A stretch of 23,908 nucleotides of DNA, taken from Gammaproteobacteria bacterium. GTDB lineage: Bacteria; Pseudomonadota; Gammaproteobacteria; GRL18. A program made the position numbers and the translations under genes. The DNA is taken from assembly GCA_023144715.1 (NCBI GenBank), contig JAGLFC010000018.1:1-23908 (forward strand). Reading direction: 5' to 3'. Of the stretch, positions 20,318 to 23,908 are shown piece after piece (positions within the stretch are counted from its first letter, which is position 1; the number at the start of each line of letters is the position of its first letter). The notes beneath the pieces are model-generated. The model was given only the letters and a program-made list of their open reading frames with translations, searched no databases and was not told the DNA's origin.

Positions 20318-20854
20318 TTGAATTTGGGATTTAAGATCATTAATAATATTATTTTAATTGGGCCAATGGGAGCAGGTAAAACAACCATTGGTCGTCAAAT
20401 TGCTCGTGTTTTAAATTTTGATTTTTTTGATAGTGATAAAGAAATTGAAGAACGCACAGGTGTTTCTATACCACTTATTTTTGAGTTGGAAGGTGAGAAA
20501 GGATTTCGCAAACGTGAACAGGATATTATTTCTCATCTTGTACAAAAATCACATATTGTGTTAGCGACGGGGGGTGGAGCTGTATTGAGTGTCGAAAATC
20601 AAAATATTTTGAAGCGTTCAGGTACAGTCGTTTATTTGTGTGCCGATATTGATGATTTATTAGAACGTACTGCCAAAGACAAAAATCGTCCATTATTGCA
20701 AATGGGTGATCCTAGAAAAAAATTAGAATCCATTTTAATAGAACGTGAACCCATTTATCGTGATTTAGCCGATATTATATTAGCCACGAATAAAATGACC
20801 GTTCATTCAGCGGTTAAAGCATTAGAACAATTAATTAATGAACAAAATCAATAA
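20318..20854 (+). CDS. aroK: Shikimate kinase I
   Basis: 178 residues from TTG 20318. The P-loop GPMGAGKTT is at 15-23, followed by 'DFFDSDKEIEERTG', whose Asp40 matches the shikimate/magnesium-site aspartate. Also present are Arg64 in 'EGEKGFRKRE', the glycine-rich 'LATGGGAV' and the lid 'KDKNRPLL'. It phosphorylates shikimate with ATP, the fifth step towards chorismate, in the cytoplasm. The ATG at 20291 is in frame but is cut off by a TAA ending one base before the TTG, so translation must start at TTG 20318 or the TTG two codons later; no strong Shine-Dalgarno is seen. It precedes aroB, as in most gammaproteobacteria, and follows the hairpin after pilQ. Confidence 0.95.
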   Translation: MNLGFKIINNIILIGPMGAGKTTIGRQIARVLNFDFFDSDKEIEERTGVSIPLIFELEGEKGFRKREQDIISHLVQKSHIVLATGGGAVLSVENQNILKRSGTVVYLCADIDDLLERTAKDKNRPLLQMGDPRKKLESILIEREPIYRDLADIILATNKMTVHSAVKALEQLINEQNQ

Positions 20855-20864
20855 AGTAAATACA

Positions 20865-21959
20865 ATGAAAACATTAAATGTTGACTTAGGAGATCGTAGC
20901 TATCCTATTTTTATTGGTCAGGAAATTCTCTCTGATCAGTCACTTGTCTCTCCCTATGTCAGCGGTAAGCAAGTTGTTATTGTCACCAATGAAACCATTG
21001 CACCGCTGTATCTTAATAAAATTTTAACATTATTTAAAAATTATCAATGTAAAACAGTCATTTTACCTGATGGTGAAATTTATAAAACTTATGAGGGTAT
21101 TTTACCCATTATAGATTGTTTAATGCAAAATAAATTTGATCGACAGGTGACACTCGTCGCTTTAGGTGGCGGTGTTGTGGGTGATATGACAGGTTATGCG
21201 GCGGCTATTTATCGTCGAGGGGTTAATTTTATACAAATACCGACTACATTATTAGCACAGGTAGATTCTTCAGTAGGAGGTAAAACAGGCGTTAATCATC
21301 CTTTAGGTAAAAATATGATTGGTGCGTTTCATCAGCCTAAATGTGTGATTGCAGATACCCATACTCTCAATACTTTAGATGATCGACAGTTAAGTGCGGG
21401 TTTAGCCGAAGTAATTAAGTATGCCTTGATTAATAGTGCTGATTTTTTTACTTGGTTGACGCATAATATGGATGCACTCAAGCAAAGAGATTCCATTGCT
21501 TTGTCTTATGCGATTGAATTTTCTTGTCAGGATAAAGCCACTATTGTGGCGGCTGACGAAAAGGAAGCAGGACAACGTGCTTTACTTAATTTAGGGCATA
21601 CCTTTGGTCATGCTATAGAAACAGGTTTAGGTTATGGTAATTGTTTACATGGCGAAGCGGTTTCTATTGGTATGGTAATGGCTGCTGATTTGAGTGTCAG
21701 ACAAGGTTGGATTAAACCATTGGTACAGCAACAAATTATGACTCTTTTACAAAGTGCAAACTTACCGATAGAAGTGCCTATTATTAATAATACTCGGCTC
21801 TCTATTGAACAATTTGATGAATTAATGGCAGGTGATAAAAAAGTATTGGATGGTCAACTGCACCTAGTTTTATTGAAGGCATTAGGGAGTAGCTTTATCA
21901 CAAATAATTTTGATAAAGAAAAATTAAAACAAACATTAAGTGCTTTTGTTACTCTCTAG
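20865..21959 (+). CDS. aroB: 3-dehydroquinate synthase
   Basis: 364 residues from ATG 20865 (E. coli AroB 362). The NAD-binding and active-site signatures are all present: 'LPDGEIYKTYEG', 'ALGGGVVGDMTGYAAAIYRRG', given here in part, and 'PTTLLAQVDSSVGGKTGVNH', 'PLGKNMIGAFHQP'. The zinc ligands are the Glu in 'GLAEVIKYA' and the His residues in 'LNLGHTFGHAIE' and 'CLHGEAV'. It converts DAHP to 3-dehydroquinate, the second step of the shikimate pathway. An upstream in-frame ATG at 20838 would overlap the end of aroK by 17 nt and add nine residues; 20865 is preferred because MKTLNVDLGDRSYPI aligns with the family N-terminus. AroK and AroB are presumably co-transcribed. Confidence 0.96.
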   Translation: MKTLNVDLGDRSYPIFIGQEILSDQSLVSPYVSGKQVVIVTNETIAPLYLNKILTLFKNYQCKTVILPDGEIYKTYEGILPIIDCLMQNKFDRQVTLVALGGGVVGDMTGYAAAIYRRGVNFIQIPTTLLAQVDSSVGGKTGVNHPLGKNMIGAFHQPKCVIADTHTLNTLDDRQLSAGLAEVIKYALINSADFFTWLTHNMDALKQRDSIALSYAIEFSCQDKATIVAADEKEAGQRALLNLGHTFGHAIETGLGYGNCLHGEAVSIGMVMAADLSVRQGWIKPLVQQQIMTLLQSANLPIEVPIINNTRLSIEQFDELMAGDKKVLDGQLHLVLLKALGSSFITNNFDKEKLKQTLSAFVTL

Positions 21960-22009
21960 TAACTATAAGTACTGAAAACTGATTTTATATGAAGAACAAA
22001 GGATAATAC

Positions 22010-23908
22010 GTGTCACAATTAGATCGACTAGGATTACTAGAAAACCCTTTTAACAATAATCTTGAACCACGTTATTTCTATGCTGATCAAAGTCGAGATG
22101 AAATATTAGAATCATCTGAACAGCTGATTGATAATTCAAATGATTTTCAAGTGATTGTTGGTGATTCTGGAATGGGAAAAAGCCATTTTTTAGGGGCATT
22201 GGCTGAACAGATTGATGATAAATTTCGAGTTGTTAAAATTATTGATGGATCACATTATGATACAGATAATTTATTACAAGGTTTGCTTGATGTTTTAGGA
22301 ACTAAAGATTTAGAAGATGATGTTGATCAATTAGAAGTTTTAAAAATACAACTCTCTGAAATAAATGCTTTTGGTTTTAAACCTATACTGTTTGTTGATA
22401 ATGCACAGACACTTTCTCTAGAGTCATTAACATTTTTAATACAACTTTCGCAAGAAAGACAAGACCAACAGTCTTATATTAATATTATTCTTTTTTCTAC
22501 AGCTGAAATTACTGAATTATTACAAGATCAGGCATTTAAAAATTATCGAGATATTATTCATCTGGCAACATTAGTTCCCTTTAAGCACAAGGATCTAGCG
22601 GATTATTTAAATCATAAAATGCTTACCTCAGGCTTTAAAAATGAGCTTATCTTTACTGATCGAATTGTTGACAGTATCTTTACAGATTCTAAAGGTGTGC
22701 CAAAAGATATTGATTTTTATGCGAATAAATTTTTAGTCTCTAGTGGTAAAGCTGATAATTATATTAAAAGTTATAAACACAATAGAAAAACTGAGTTTAT
22801 TAAACCTGTTCATAATATTACTGAATCTAGCAAGGATATTATTGAACCAGTTGATGATTTTGAACAATTAAAAGAAGATAAATTTTTAAGTGCTTTGGAT
22901 GAAAAAATAGAACATCCAAGTGATCGTGCTGAAGAACAATTAAATCGTTTGAATGAAGAATTTGATGAAATTGAGCAAATTGATCATAAATCCAATGAAA
23001 AATTTGTGAAAGAAAACGTAGAAGAAGATGATTTACAACAAATTTTTGATGATAATTCAGAAATTTCTGAGTCAACATTACCAAAATTTGTAATACCAAT
23101 GGCTTTAATTGGTCTTTTAGCGGTTATTGCTATTGTTATTAGTTCAATGTTTAAAGGATCAGGACAAGACGATACAGATTTTGTAATAGAAGAGGAGGGA
23201 AAAATTGAAGATTTAGTCTTAGAATTGCCTCCCCAAGGTAGTATCAATAATGATACGAATACAAATACCGATGCAGCCTCTACTGAAGGCAATTCAGATA
23301 CCTTAATCGATCTCATTGGCGAATCTGATAATGAAACGATTGATGTTGAATTGATTGAAGATACTCCTGTTGATAATAAGGAACATATCGATGAAAATAT
23401 TTCTTATGAAACCATTCCTACTCCTAAAGCAATACCCGAGACAATATCTTCATTAATTCCAGAACTTAAATCAGTAAAACCAAAATTAGTGATTGGTTCA
23501 GAACATCGTCAATATATTACCATTCAAGGTGATAATCTAACTAAACAAACTCGCATATTTGTTCGTTGGTCAAGTGGAGAAAAAGAATTTTCACAGGAAA
23601 AAACACCAAGACAATGGCAATATATTAATAAAAATGAAATTAAATTACATTTAAGTACAGGTACAAAAGTTCAGGAATGGCAAGTTATTGCAAAAAATAG
23701 TGATGATGAGCAGTCACAGGTGTCTCAATTTAAAGTGGTTAAACCTTATACCGCAAAACTTTCTATTGAAGAAATTTTACCCTCTGTATTTATAGGCAGT
23801 AATAAGCGTGAGACCTTAACAATAAAAGGAAAAGGATTTTCAGAAAAAACGGCTATTGAACTCAGATGGGATAAAAATAAAAAGATTTTTTCATCTCAAT
23901 TAACTGCA
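22010..23908 (+). CDS. damX: DamX/ExeA-like AAA+ membrane ATPase (3' partial)
   Basis: The frame is open from GTG 22010 to the window end (633 residues seen). AAAGGA lies 7 nt upstream. The N-terminal domain is an ExeA-like AAA+ ATPase: 'LGLLENPFNN' opening, Walker A GDSGMGKS (51-58), and a Walker B-like 'PILFVDNAQ' (125-133). An acidic linker, one membrane helix (about 360-381) and a second acidic, Thr/Asn-rich linker follow. Two repeats come next, each with an IGS...R...TI-G...T-I...RW pattern (from about 491 and 591, motif starts 495 and 595). Position after aroKB matches damX, an envelope protein of the division site that usually ends in a peptidoglycan-binding SPOR domain. No SPOR domain is seen in this window; it may lie beyond the edge. 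The gene symbol rests on synteny and architecture. Confidence 0.8.
   Translation, partial: MSQLDRLGLLENPFNNNLEPRYFYADQSRDEILESSEQLIDNSNDFQVIVGDSGMGKSHFLGALAEQIDDKFRVVKIIDGSHYDTDNLLQGLLDVLGTKDLEDDVDQLEVLKIQLSEINAFGFKPILFVDNAQTLSLESLTFLIQLSQERQDQQSYINIILFSTAEITELLQDQAFKNYRDIIHLATLVPFKHKDLADYLNHKMLTSGFKNELIFTDRIVDSIFTDSKGVPKDIDFYANKFLVSSGKADNYIKSYKHNRKTEFIKPVHNITESSKDIIEPVDDFEQLKEDKFLSALDEKIEHPSDRAEEQLNRLNEEFDEIEQIDHKSNEKFVKENVEEDDLQQIFDDNSEISESTLPKFVIPMALIGLLAVIAIVISSMFKGSGQDDTDFVIEEEGKIEDLVLELPPQGSINNDTNTNTDAASTEGNSDTLIDLIGESDNETIDVELIEDTPVDNKEHIDENISYETIPTPKAIPETISSLIPELKSVKPKLVIGSEHRQYITIQGDNLTKQTRIFVRWSSGEKEFSQEKTPRQWQYINKNEIKLHLSTGTKVQEWQVIAKNSDDEQSQVSQFKVVKPYTAKLSIEEILPSVFIGSNKRETLTIKGKGFSEKTAIELRWDKNKKIFSSQLTA

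Noticed and set aside
22839..23316. Minus-strand frames over the damX-like gene
   Set aside because: The plus-strand frame is continuous through this area and contains the membrane helix and acidic linkers; the minus frames are mirror images of low-complexity coding DNA.
1..23908. CRISPR arrays, tRNA or rRNA genes, insertion sequences, phage genes or a defence island
   Set aside because: I saw no regularly spaced repeats, cloverleaf or rRNA signatures, transposase or integrase motifs; the genes are chromosomal housekeeping and energy modules.

Overview
The window is AT-rich (roughly one third G+C by eye) and comes from a Gammaproteobacterium that oxidises sulfur. Two anchors support this. 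The left end carries the tail of a reverse-type dissimilatory sulfite reductase (rDsr) operon in the order dsrL-dsrJ-dsrO-dsrP. The right half carries the classic gammaproteobacterial block of PBP1A facing pilMNOPQ-aroK-aroB-damX. No tRNA, rRNA, CRISPR array, insertion sequence or phage gene was recognised. A low-G+C sulfur oxidiser (Thiotrichales/Beggiatoa-like or a related lineage) fits, but the genus cannot be named from this window.

Layout. (1) Positions 1-3703: dsrL (5' end outside the window), dsrJ, dsrO and dsrP. DsrL is the cytoplasmic flavin/iron-sulfur partner of the sulfite reductase. DsrJ, DsrO and DsrP belong to the DsrMKJOP membrane complex. The run closes with a strong intrinsic terminator, with no dsrN after it. 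(2) 3748-4843: a small, very basic predicted secreted protein of unknown function, then a convergent periplasmic monoheme protein of the DUF3365/Tll0287-like type. Short inverted and direct repeats cluster here. (3) 5070-10203: rpoZ-spoT-(Kazal-domain secreted protein)-recG, the widespread rpoZ-spoT-recG locus with one unusual insert. (4) 10251-14785, minus strand: a membrane acyltransferase, a small nucleotidyltransferase-like protein that overlaps the end of the PBP1A gene, and the PBP1A gene. (5) 14786-15149: a 364-bp AT-rich divergent promoter region. (6) 15150-20164: pilM, pilN, pilO, pilP and pilQ, the type IV pilus alignment subcomplex and outer-membrane secretin. (7) 20318-21959: aroK and aroB of the shikimate pathway. 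(8) 22010 to the window end: a DamX/ExeA-like AAA+ ATPase with a membrane anchor and at least two beta-sandwich-like repeats, cut by the window edge.

The genes form ordinary chromosomal modules: sulfur-oxidation electron transfer, stringent response and recombination, envelope synthesis, type IV pili and aromatic amino acid precursors. I found no convincing new multi-gene defence or mobile system. The most interesting material is at small scale: overlapping inverted repeats in the dsrO-dsrP gap; a recurring TACTATCA/TGATAGTA word that forms paired repeats; a 12-codon leader ORF joined to pilP by a TGATG overlap; a nucleotidyltransferase-like protein that appears to lack a catalytic carboxylate and is coupled to PBP1A; a Kazal-domain protein between spoT and recG; and unusual repeats in the DamX-like protein. 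Several genes appear to use TTG or GTG starts, and for pilM, pilP, pilQ and aroB I preferred an internal start to the longest open frame.
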